This document shows, in pieces, positions 31,662 to 37,694 of a stretch of 37,694 nucleotides of DNA. The stretch is taken from contig CAMEJJ010000026.1 in assembly GCA_945919795.1 (NCBI GenBank), positions 1 through 37,694 of the forward strand. Direction: 5' to 3'. The stretch comes from an uncultured Lachnospiraceae bacterium. GTDB taxonomy: Bacteria > Bacillota > Clostridia > Lachnospirales > Lachnospiraceae. The notes below the pieces were generated by a model. It was given only the letters and a program-made list of their open reading frames with translations. It made no database searches and had not been told where the DNA came from. The position numbers were made by a program, and so were the translations under genes. Numbering within the stretch: position 1 is the first letter of the stretch; every line of letters begins with the position of its first letter.

Positions 31662-32990
31662 ATGAAAAAAGTAGTAAAGTTCGGTGGTAGTTCATTGGCA
31701 AGTGCAGCGCAATTTAAAAAAGTCGGAGAAATCATTCGTGCAGACGCTGATCGAAAATTTGTAGTGCCTTCTGCGCCTGGCAAACGTAATTCCAAAGATA
31801 CGAAAGTTACGGACATGCTGTATGCTACCTATGCGTATGCAGAGGCAGGCAATGACTTTTCAAAGGCGCTTGCGCAGATTAAAAACCGCTATCAGGAGAT
31901 TATTGACGGCTTATGTCTGAATTTATCTCTGGATGCGGAATTTGAAGAAATCGCAAAACAGTTTAAAAATAAGGCAGGCAGTGATTATGCGGCAAGCCGT
32001 GGTGAATATTTAAACGGTATTATTATGGCAAATTATCTCGGATATGAATTTATCAATCCGGCTGAAGTTATTTTCTTTGATGAAAATGGTGAATTCATGG
32101 CTGATAAAACGGATGAAGTTTTGTCCCAGAGATTAAAAAATGTAGAAAGAGCTGTCATTCCCGGTTTCTTTGGTGCGAAAGAAGACGGAACTGTTAAGAC
32201 TTTTTCAAGAGGTGGTTCCGATATTACCGGATCGATTGTGGCAAGAGCCGTAAAGGCAGATATTTATGAAAACTGGACAGACGTTTCCGGTTGTCTGATT
32301 GCAGATCCGCGTATCGTGGACAATCCGAAACCCATCAACACAGTTACCTACCGCGAACTAAGAGAGTTGTCTTATATGGGTGCCAGTGTGCTCCATGAAG
32401 ATGCCATTTTCCCGGTTCGAAAAGCCGGTATTCCGATTAATATTAAAAATACCAATGCACCCAAAGATCCCGGCACATGGATTGTGGAAAGCACCTGTCA
32501 GAAACCGCCTTATATCATTACGGGTATTGCAGGCAAAAAAGGTTTCTGTGCCATAAATATTGAAAAAGATATGATGAACGGTGAAATCGGTTTTGGAAGA
32601 AAAGTATTACAGGTGTTTGAAGAAAACGGAATTTCATTTGAACACATGCCTTCCGGAATTGATACCATGACAATTATTGTGCATCAGTCTGAATTTATGG
32701 AAAAAGAGCAGAGAGTGCTGGCCGGAATTCATAAACTGGCAGAGCCTGATTCCATTGAAATGGAATCGGATCTGGCTTTGATTGCAGTAGTTGGTCGCGG
32801 AATGAAAGCAGCTAAAGGAACAGCCAGCAGAATTTTTGCAACTCTGGCTCATTCCAATATCAATGTCAAGATGATTGATCAGGGGTCTTCTGAGTTAAAC
32901 ATTATCATTGGTGTGAAAGAGGCAGATTTTGAAACAGCAATCAAGCAGATTTACAGTATTTTTGTTGATACAGCACTTGAAAAAAAGTAA
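31662..32990 (+). CDS. Aspartate kinase
   Basis: Phosphorylates aspartate, the first step to lysine, threonine and methionine. It has 442 residues. The kinase domain begins VVKFGGSSLASA (4-15) and contains FSRGGSDITGS and the ENWTDVSG and DPRIV stretches. The C-terminal regulatory part (about 285-442) has two ACT-like units, one around GKKGFCAINIEKDMMNGEIG and one around IAVVGRGMKAAKGTASRIF. The size and single-start layout fit a monofunctional, feedback-regulated enzyme, but which end product inhibits it cannot be read. GAGGAG precedes the ATG. It follows hom after 156 bases, so the ACT protein, hom and kinase genes form an aspartate-pathway block. A terminator follows. Confidence 0.96.
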   Translation: MKKVVKFGGSSLASAAQFKKVGEIIRADADRKFVVPSAPGKRNSKDTKVTDMLYATYAYAEAGNDFSKALAQIKNRYQEIIDGLCLNLSLDAEFEEIAKQFKNKAGSDYAASRGEYLNGIIMANYLGYEFINPAEVIFFDENGEFMADKTDEVLSQRLKNVERAVIPGFFGAKEDGTVKTFSRGGSDITGSIVARAVKADIYENWTDVSGCLIADPRIVDNPKPINTVTYRELRELSYMGASVLHEDAIFPVRKAGIPINIKNTNAPKDPGTWIVESTCQKPPYIITGIAGKKGFCAINIEKDMMNGEIGFGRKVLQVFEENGISFEHMPSGIDTMTIIVHQSEFMEKEQRVLAGIHKLAEPDSIEMESDLALIAVVGRGMKAAKGTASRIFATLAHSNINVKMIDQGSSELNIIIGVKEADFETAIKQIYSIFVDTALEKK

Positions 32991-33023
32991 GAAATGAGAA
33001 ATAATAATAGAGAGTACGAAAGA

Positions 33024-33055
33024 AAAGTTGTCACAGATTTTGTGGCAACTTTTTT
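33024..33055 (+). terminator. Terminator after aspartate kinase
   Basis: AAAGTTGTCAC and GTGGCAACTTT form an 11-position stem with one T.G pair and loop AGATTTT, followed by a T-run. Confidence 0.88.
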
Positions 33056-33326
33056 CTTGTACACTTGCGTTTGATGATTTCTAATCAGTCGAATAATTTG
33101 CAGAGAGTTTTACATGTCGGTTATGTTGTTTCTTACGGTGGGTGATCAAAAATAATATTTCTATGTCAGAAATGGAAGAAGATTTAGATTATAAATAAGA
33201 ATGATGTCTTATAAACAGAAAAAATATGAAAAAAGAGATAAAAATGAAAAAATATGATGTTTTTAATGATGTAAAAAAGAAAACGGAAGAAAAATAAAAA
33301 AATTTAAAGAAAATTAAAAAATAGTG

Positions 33327-33355
33327 TTGACAAATGTCAGACAATTAAATATAAT
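33327..33355 (+). promoter_or_regulatory. Consensus sigma-A promoter of the candidate ncRNA
   Basis: TTGACA (33327-33332) and TATAAT (33350-33355) are 17 bp apart, an exact consensus match. Transcription should begin near 33362. Confidence 0.85.
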
Positions 33356-33361
33356 AAACAC

Positions 33362-33635
33362 ATACACAAGATAAAACTTTCACATAGATATCCTAATGAA
33401 AGAGAGGTACGGTCCACCTTACTGATGAAATTACAGTTTAAAGGAACTAAAGACAAGATCTGAATTGAGTACATTGGATGAAAGAGCAAGATACAAAAGA
33501 TAAATAATCAACTTGCTACCGTGCAGCGGCACAAATGAGTGGATGGAAAGAGAAGAAGATCAGAAAGGAAGGCGAATTTTGAAGCCTACATTGTAAAACA
33601 GGTGCTAAAACGAAAATGTTTGGCACCTGTTTTTG
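33362..33635 (+). ncRNA. Candidate structured non-coding RNA, about 270 nt
   Basis: A transcript bounded by a perfect promoter and a strong terminator (stem 33598-33609 with 33619-33630, then T5) with no ORF longer than about 17 codons and no ribosome-binding site in front of any. Local hairpins visible by eye include CTTTC/GAAAG (33377-33402), AGGT/ACCT (33405-33419), AGCAAG/CTTGCT (33485-33517), GTGC/GCAC (33521-33532) and AGGC/GCCT (33570-33587). The loop ACGGT at 33409-33413 is complementary to ACCGT at 33518-33522, a possible pseudoknot. I found none of the signature motifs of SRP RNA, RNase P, tmRNA or T-box. 6S-type and raiA-type RNAs remain possible. Confidence 0.6.
33598..33635 (+). 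terminator. Terminator of the candidate ncRNA
   Basis: ACAGGTGCTAAA (33598-33609) pairs with TTTGGCACCTGT (33619-33630), 12 positions with one T.G pair, followed by T5. Confidence 0.88.
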
Positions 33636-33922
33636 TTGTGGAAAATGGCTGAAAGATTTATATGGGAAGGAATACATTGAGTATTGCAAAAAAGTAAAAA
33701 GATGTATTCCATGGGTACCAAAGAAGAAATAATACCTTTGGGTTATATAGAAATGAAAAATACAATTTTGGAGCACGCATTATGGAGAACTATTTTCTAA
33801 AATCAATTTACAACTTTGTCGGAACTGTTGCAGAGAATATATTAACACAGTATAATTTTAGCTAAAGACTGTAAAAGGGGTATTTGAATACGGGTTTTCG
33901 AATTAGTTTTTTTTTATTATGC
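33636..33922. other. Gene-poor spacer after the candidate ncRNA
   Basis: 287 bases, AT-rich. A 32-codon frame at 33702-33800 (beginning MYSMGTKEEIIPLGY) has no ribosome-binding site and is probably chance. The promoter at 33828-33856 belongs to the next gene. Nothing else is recognised. Confidence 0.5.
33828..33856 (+). promoter_or_regulatory. Promoter for the orphan gene at 33933
   Basis: TTGCAG (33828-33833) and TATAAT (33851-33856) are 17 bp apart, 76 bases before the start codon. Confidence 0.6.
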
Positions 33923-33932
33923 GGAGGTGTAT

Positions 33933-34337
33933 ATGGGATTTTTAAAGAAAATGAAATCTTTTTTTTCAGGGACAAGATATAGGATAAATCGTGAAATTCT
34001 TAAAGACTATATCGAAGAAACAATAGAATTTGCAAGGAAAGAAGAGTTGTCATTTGGCGACGAATTTTATTTGATGATAAGTGAACAGGAAACTGAAAAA
34101 TTACATATTTGTATTGTAAATTATGATGTGAACGATAGCGATTGTCTTGATTCGGAAAAAAACTTGACGGGGATAGTTATCTTTGTAAATGAGAAGAAAG
34201 CATATGATCCTGAACATGATGAGAAGTACTTCTCGGCAGAAGATTTTATTAATATTAAGTTAATTAGTTTTCCTGAAGAGTTTGTATTGTTAAATGATTT
34301 AGCTGCACCGGCAAGTCTTGAACCATATAGGATTTAA
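33933..34337 (+). CDS. Orphan small acidic protein, unknown function
   Basis: A 134-residue protein I do not recognise. After a basic N-terminal helix (MGFLKKMKSFFSGTRYRI) it is strongly acidic and appears alpha/beta, with strands FYLMISE, HICIVNYDV and GIVIFVNEK. No membrane segment or catalytic motif is apparent. The start at ATG 33933 has GGAGG (33923-33927) five bases upstream; the GTG at 33927 overlaps that site. AT content appears higher than in the surrounding biosynthetic genes, and a truncated membrane-protein remnant follows, so this may be an acquired or decaying accessory segment. An immunity-type protein is one possibility without direct support. Confidence 0.65.
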   Translation: MGFLKKMKSFFSGTRYRINREILKDYIEETIEFARKEELSFGDEFYLMISEQETEKLHICIVNYDVNDSDCLDSEKNLTGIVIFVNEKKAYDPEHDEKYFSAEDFINIKLISFPEEFVLLNDLAAPASLEPYRI

Positions 34338-34348
34338 AAAAACGAATT

Positions 34349-34543
34349 GTGGGGATGGGTATAAGTTGTCGAAAGTCAAGTGAGGCAGTAGGATTCTTTA
34401 CTTTTGTGATACCATCAGTCGTAGATGATGTAAGACATTATAACAATGTAGTATCCGTATTGTGGTTTGTTGCAGCAGTTGAATTGGAAATTATGGGAAT
34501 TCCATTTTTGTTTTTAGTGCAAAATTCTTATTTAATGAATTAA
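34349..34543 (+). pseudogene. Truncated small membrane protein remnant
   Basis: A short open frame of 64 codons whose centre reads SSEAVGFFTFV, DDVRHYNNVVSVLWFV and GIPFLFLVQNS. From memory this pattern (VGFF, then DVxxYN, then a helix ending GIPxLFL-QNS) recurs in small multi-pass membrane proteins of Firmicutes. The expected N-terminal membrane helix is missing and the frame stops right after the QNS motif, so both ends seem lost. The GTG at 34349 and the ATG at 34355 have only a poor ribosome-binding site. It is most likely a gene fragment, though a functional short protein cannot be excluded. Confidence 0.45.
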
Positions 34544-34830
34544 ACAAATTTGTAGAGCTGATATGTTAGAAAAGAAAACTAAGTTTACAAAAAAGAATAA
34601 GTATTTATAATCGGTTGATCAGAGATGGTTGGCCGATTTCTTTGTAGGGATTAGATAAAATGGTTATGTCTTTTATCTGTGTGATATGGATTTGAATGTA
34701 CATTTAGCTAACATTTCTATATTTTACAGTTTACATAAATCTCAAATGTGTGATATGATAAAGCATAATGGGTAATGTTATTTTTTGGAAATCATTACTA
34801 AATTTGACATTAGAGGATGATACGACAGCA
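34544..34830. other. Non-coding stretch before the ProX-like gene
   Basis: It contains a hairpin AATCGGTTGA/TTGGCCGATT (34609-34638, three wobble pairs) followed by a short T-rich stretch, possibly a weak terminator, and the promoter at 34730-34759. Confidence 0.5.
34730..34759 (+). promoter_or_regulatory. Promoter for the ProX-like/GH3-like operon
   Basis: TTTACA (34730-34735) and TATGAT (34754-34759) are 18 bp apart. The predicted transcript starts near 34766, which argues against translation from the ATG at 34768. Confidence 0.5.
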
Positions 34831-35388
34831 ATGGAATTATTTAAAGGCAGACCGATAGATATATCAGGCAGATTGGAAAAGGAAATAAAAGTTTATGATC
34901 TGTTAGATGAACTGGGAATTGAATTTGAAAGAACGGATCACGAAGAGGCTGATACTATGGAGGCATGCAGGGAAATTGATGCGGTTCTTGATTGTTTTAT
35001 CTGCAAAAATCTCTTTCTTTGCAATCGGCAAAAGACCAAGTTTTATCTTCTGATGATGCAGGGGGAAAAAGTTTTTAAAACCAAGGATTTATCTGCACAG
35101 ATTAACAGTGCAAGATTATCGTTCGCATCACCTGAAGATATGGAGAAATATTTAAACATCAAACCAGGATCGGTTTCCGTAATGGGATTGATGAATGACG
35201 TGGATAATCAGGTTCAACTATTGGTGGACAGGCCTGTTGTGGAAAGTGAAATGTTTGGATGTCATCCATGCGTTAATACTTCCAGTTTAAAAATGAAAAC
35301 TGCGGATGTTTTTGAAAAGTTTTTACCGGCAGTTCATCATCAACCGATTATTGTTGATTTGCCGGATTATTGCGAGGAGGAAACTTGA
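34831..35388 (+). CDS. YbaK/ProX-type aminoacyl-tRNA deacylase domain protein
   Basis: A 185-residue stand-alone editing-domain protein related to PrdX/ProXp-ala, which hydrolyses Ala-tRNA(Pro) or similar mischarged tRNAs. Typical stretches are VYDLLDELGIEFERTDHEEADTM near residue 21, CKNLFLCNRQKTKFYLLMM in the middle, a SFASPEDMEKYL segment, PGSVSVMGLMND and the closing GCHPCVNTSSL with the conserved GxxP-like substrate loop. ATG 34831 is chosen: the earlier in-frame ATG at 34768 is almost at the predicted transcription start. GAGG at 34813 is rather far. The GH3-like gene begins one base after its stop codon, so the two are in one operon. Confidence 0.85.
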   Translation: MELFKGRPIDISGRLEKEIKVYDLLDELGIEFERTDHEEADTMEACREIDAVLDCFICKNLFLCNRQKTKFYLLMMQGEKVFKTKDLSAQINSARLSFASPEDMEKYLNIKPGSVSVMGLMNDVDNQVQLLVDRPVVESEMFGCHPCVNTSSLKMKTADVFEKFLPAVHHQPIIVDLPDYCEEET

Positions 35389-36783
35389 TTGAAAAAGGAT
35401 AAATATAATTTATCAAAAGAAGAACTTCGGAAATATAACCGAAAAAAAGCACAGCAACAGGCATATGCTCTTTTGATTGGGGTTATTCTGGTGGTCATTC
35501 TGGTGCTTGGTGCGGCCGGATTTGGAATTTATAAATTGTTTCATCGTAAGCCTGCAGAAGAGCCGGTTGTTGTTGAAAATACGGAGGCTGTTATCGAAAC
35601 GCCTGAGCTTACTGTTGAGGAAATTGAACAGGAGCCGGAACCGGTTGAGGAAGAAATTGAGACAGTTTCCGAGGATACAGTCGAAGAAGAATCGCAGGAA
35701 CTGACAGAAGAGCAAAAACTGGCTGCTTTGGATGCGGTAATTGATACCTATATTGCCAATATGACATTGGAACAAAAAGTTGCGGGATTATTTTTTGTAA
35801 CGCCCGGTCAGATTACAAATGAAAATAACATGACTGCAGCCGGAAGTAAGATGAATGAAGTCTTAAATAATTATCCGGTCGGTGGTATTATGTTGGATAA
35901 AAATAATATGGAAAGTGAGGCACAGTTAAAAGATTTAATCTTTAACTTAAAAGCTTTTTCTTCCAATAATATTTTTATCGGAGTTCAGGAAAACGGTGGC
36001 TCTGACAGTCCTTTTGTAACATCGGGCATGACAGAAGCTGTAATCAGTGAACCCAAAGAAATTGGTGAAACAAATGATAATAGTGGAGCATATACTTCCG
36101 GAATTGCAATCGGAACCTTGTTGAACCGTTATGGATTTAATACTGTTTTTGGTCCGATTGCTGATATTGCTTATTCAGAAAACGGATATACATCAGGTGA
36201 TTCATTTGGCAGTGATCCGGAAGAGGTCAGAGGAATGGTGCGTAATGCGGTTCATGGAGAGCTGGATCAGGGACTGCACGTTTGTGTGCAATATTTCCCC
36301 GGCTATGGAGATATTACTTCATCACCTTCCGGAACAAGACCGGTTTCTTCACGTACAGCGGAAGAAATAGAGAAAAACGAATATCCGATTTATAAGGATG
36401 CCATTAACGGCGGAGCGGAATTTATTATGGTTTCACAGATCGCATATAAACCTATTACCGTAGATGTTCCTGCCTGCTTATCTTCAGAAGTAGTTACAGA
36501 TATGTTGCGGAATGACTTGGAATATGATGGCATTATTATGACGGATTATATGAATACGAATTCATTAATTCAGCACTACAAGCATGCAGATGCTGCCGTT
36601 ATGGCAATTGAGGCCGGTTGTGATATGCTTGTTTCACCCGGTAATTTCCAGAAAGCATATAATGGTATTCTGGATGCAGTAAACAGCGGAAAAATTACAG
36701 AAGAGCGAATTGATGAATCGATTCGCAGAATCTATCGTGTGAAATATAAGAATGCAGTTAATTATGACGAAATTCAGCAGTAA
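35389..36783 (+). CDS. Membrane-anchored GH3-like protein, probable degenerate NagZ
   Basis: 464 residues. A membrane helix (about 26-48), a Glu/Pro-rich linker (about 55-108) and a glycoside-hydrolase-3 TIM-barrel domain (about 115-455). Family landmarks survive as GFNTVFGPIADIAY, SFGSDPEEV and D386 in IIMTDYMNT, the position of the NagZ nucleophile. Other key positions are changed. The usual KHFPGHGDT reads QYFPGYGDI (301-309), no histidine follows where the general acid/base should be, and the substrate loop DxEGG reads VQENGG. It is probably a non-catalytic binding or scaffold protein, or an enzyme with altered chemistry. TTG start at 35389, GAGGAGG eight bases upstream, directly after the deacylase stop codon. 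Confidence 0.85.
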   Translation: MKKDKYNLSKEELRKYNRKKAQQQAYALLIGVILVVILVLGAAGFGIYKLFHRKPAEEPVVVENTEAVIETPELTVEEIEQEPEPVEEEIETVSEDTVEEESQELTEEQKLAALDAVIDTYIANMTLEQKVAGLFFVTPGQITNENNMTAAGSKMNEVLNNYPVGGIMLDKNNMESEAQLKDLIFNLKAFSSNNIFIGVQENGGSDSPFVTSGMTEAVISEPKEIGETNDNSGAYTSGIAIGTLLNRYGFNTVFGPIADIAYSENGYTSGDSFGSDPEEVRGMVRNAVHGELDQGLHVCVQYFPGYGDITSSPSGTRPVSSRTAEEIEKNEYPIYKDAINGGAEFIMVSQIAYKPITVDVPACLSSEVVTDMLRNDLEYDGIIMTDYMNTNSLIQHYKHADAAVMAIEAGCDMLVSPGNFQKAYNGILDAVNSGKITEERIDESIRRIYRVKYKNAVNYDEIQQ

Positions 36784-36856
36784 AATGCATCAAAGGATTA
36801 TTATAAGAACAGTCAGTCATTAGAAAACAATGTCAGGACTTTTTTGAAAAATTCAA

Positions 36857-36885
36857 TTGACAAATATAAAAAGCTTTGTTATATT
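36857..36885 (+). promoter_or_regulatory. Promoter of tRNA-Gly
   Basis: TTGACA (36857-36862) and TATATT (36880-36885) are 17 bp apart, 33 bases upstream of the tRNA. An 8-bp hairpin CTTGTCCG/CGGACAAG (36890-36914) lies in the leader just before it. Confidence 0.8.
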
Positions 36886-36918
36886 AATACTTGTCCGTGA
36901 GCAAAACGGACAAGACAT

Positions 36919-36990
<72 letters not shown>

Positions 36991-37001
36991 CTTTTTTATG
37001 T

Positions 37002-37039
37002 CCGCAAACCCTTGATTTTACTGGGTTTGCGGATTTTTT
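37002..37039 (+). terminator. Terminator after tRNA-Gly
   Basis: CCGCAAACCC (37002-37011) and GGGTTTGCGG (37023-37032) form a perfect 10-bp stem with an 11-base loop, followed by a run of six T. Confidence 0.9.
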
Positions 37040-37052
37040 GTTTTGGCGGGAT

Positions 37053-37082
37053 TTGAAGACAGTTGAAGACAGTTGTCTTCAA
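37053..37082. repeat. Direct and inverted TTGAAGAC repeats beside the integrase
   Basis: TTGAAGAC occurs at 37053-37060 and 37063-37070, and its inverse GTCTTCAA at 37075-37082; the last two form a perfect palindrome around AGTT. Lying between tRNA-Gly and the integrase 3' end, they are candidate integrase arm-binding or accessory sites. Confidence 0.5.
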
Positions 37083-37110
37083 GTCAAGAAATGCAGTATT
37101 TATAGAGCAT

Positions 37111-37694
37111 TTACAATGCTTTTGTGAGTAATTCGTATGTCTGGTCTTCGGTAAGCGGATTGAAGATATAGTGCATGGTTGTTGTAAGATTGGTATGCCC
37201 TAACTGTTCCCTAATACAGTCAAGCGGAACACCGGCGGCGTTTAAGTTGCTGGCATAAGTCTTTCTAATCTTATGAGAACTTTTAACTTTGACACCGGTT
37301 CTTTGAGCGAACTTTTCCAATACATAATTAATCTGTCTTGCCTCCAGTCTCTGACCGTCTCTTTGAAAAATGAAATCATCTTCATGAGTTCGACAAAACG
37401 TTTCTAAAGAAGTTTCGCTTTCATCAATGCCGGCTATCCGGCAAAACAGTTCATGTGCATGGGGAATAACCATAACGAAACGATCCGTGTTTGTTTTTGT
37501 ATGCTCCACAACACTCACTTTGTTTTCTTCTTGATTGCGGATTTCTTCTCTTACCACATGAAGCTTTTTGTCTTCCAGTAAGTCCATCCACTTCAAAGCC
37601 ACAAGTTCACCTACACGGAGTCCCAGATAGAAATTAACCCGGACAGCAAGAAAAGATACATCTGAAGTTTCTGCATACATCTTTTCAAGATAGT
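37111..37694 (-). CDS. Tyrosine recombinase/integrase, 5' part outside window
   Basis: C-terminal catalytic part, about 193 residues visible, of a phage/ICE-type site-specific integrase. The frame stays open to the window edge, so the N-terminal arm-binding and core-binding domains lie beyond it. The catalytic residues are recognisable: Arg in LGLRVGELVAL, H-x-x-R in SHKIRKT, the second His in QLGHTNLTTT and the Tyr nucleophile in MHYIF. It is transcribed toward tRNA-Gly, with about 120 bases between them. It very likely catalyses integration and excision of a mobile element at the 3' end of that tRNA. The type of element (ICE, prophage or island) cannot be told from this end. Confidence 0.92.
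   Translation of the reverse strand, partial: YLEKMYAETSDVSFLAVRVNFYLGLRVGELVALKWMDLLEDKKLHVVREEIRNQEENKVSVVEHTKTNTDRFVMVIPHAHELFCRIAGIDESETSLETFCRTHEDDFIFQRDGQRLEARQINYVLEKFAQRTGVKVKSSHKIRKTYASNLNAAGVPLDCIREQLGHTNLTTTMHYIFNPLTEDQTYELLTKAL

Noticed and set aside
33424-33595. Short ORFs (12-17 codons) inside the candidate ncRNA
   Set aside because: None has a ribosome-binding site and they overlap in different frames; more likely chance in A-rich sequence.
33516-33776. 86-codon minus-strand frame over the ncRNA terminator
   Set aside because: Phe-rich antisense of an AT-rich region; it reads through the terminator hairpin and has no ribosome-binding site.
37053-37082. CRISPR-like repeats
   Set aside because: Only two direct 8-mers with a 2-base spacing; no array and no cas genes.

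Overview
This window looks like chromosomal DNA of a low-to-medium GC anaerobic Firmicute, most likely a gut or rumen Lachnospiraceae (Clostridia). The grounds are strong AGGAGG ribosome-binding sites, TTGACA/TATAAT promoters, a T-box in front of aspS, a DUF1653 protein, a class I-type 5'-nucleotidase, a UPF0735 ACT-Hom pair, an ATP-type PEP carboxykinase and a DUF4358/MBOAT/DHHW-type surface cluster. The family assignment is inference; no rRNA or species marker is present.

Layout. 1-1434: end of pckA, then a terminator. 1535-2964: a small membrane protein and an Rpn/PD-(D/E)XK nuclease-like gene. 3107-5802: holA, a zinc-ribbon membrane protein, a YqeY protein and an unknown membrane-anchored protein. 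5914-8775: DUF1653 protein, 5'-nucleotidase and mutY, the last with a tandem-repeat insert. 8794-10832 (minus strand): an ABC-F ATPase preceded by a small orphan gene. 10842-11604: a 225-bp palindromic hairpin element, then a promoter and the T-box leader of aspS (11605-13350). 13645-14937: double zinc-ribbon membrane protein. 15152-18415: lipoprotein, MBOAT acyltransferase and DHHW protein, probably acting together in cell-surface acylation. 18609-22043: MarR regulator, flotillin, a minus-strand HTH regulator and PspC. 22273-25141: OmpR-type response regulator and histidine kinase. 25269-26945: HD-domain protein and, convergent to it, a lipid kinase. 27299-29479: glyA and an amidase. 29480-29830: a second, partial copy of the hairpin element. 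29855-32990: ACT protein, hom and aspartate kinase, the aspartate-family amino-acid block. 33327-33637: a probable orphan non-coding RNA with its own consensus promoter and terminator. 33933-34543: orphan gene and a truncated membrane-protein remnant. 34831-36783: YbaK/ProX-like deacylase and a membrane-anchored GH3-like protein whose active site looks degenerate. 36919-36990: tRNA-Gly(GCC). 37111-37694: 3' part of a tyrosine recombinase pointing at that tRNA, marking the edge of an integrated element.

Most of the window is housekeeping. The parts that merit a second look are the hairpin element family (two copies with A(N)GGAU terminal loops, resembling the published TwoAYGGAY RNA motif), the orphan structured RNA near 33.4-33.6 kb, the repeat-bearing MutY, the degenerate GH3 protein and the tRNA-Gly integration boundary. 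All identifications come from reading motifs by eye; no database search was run.
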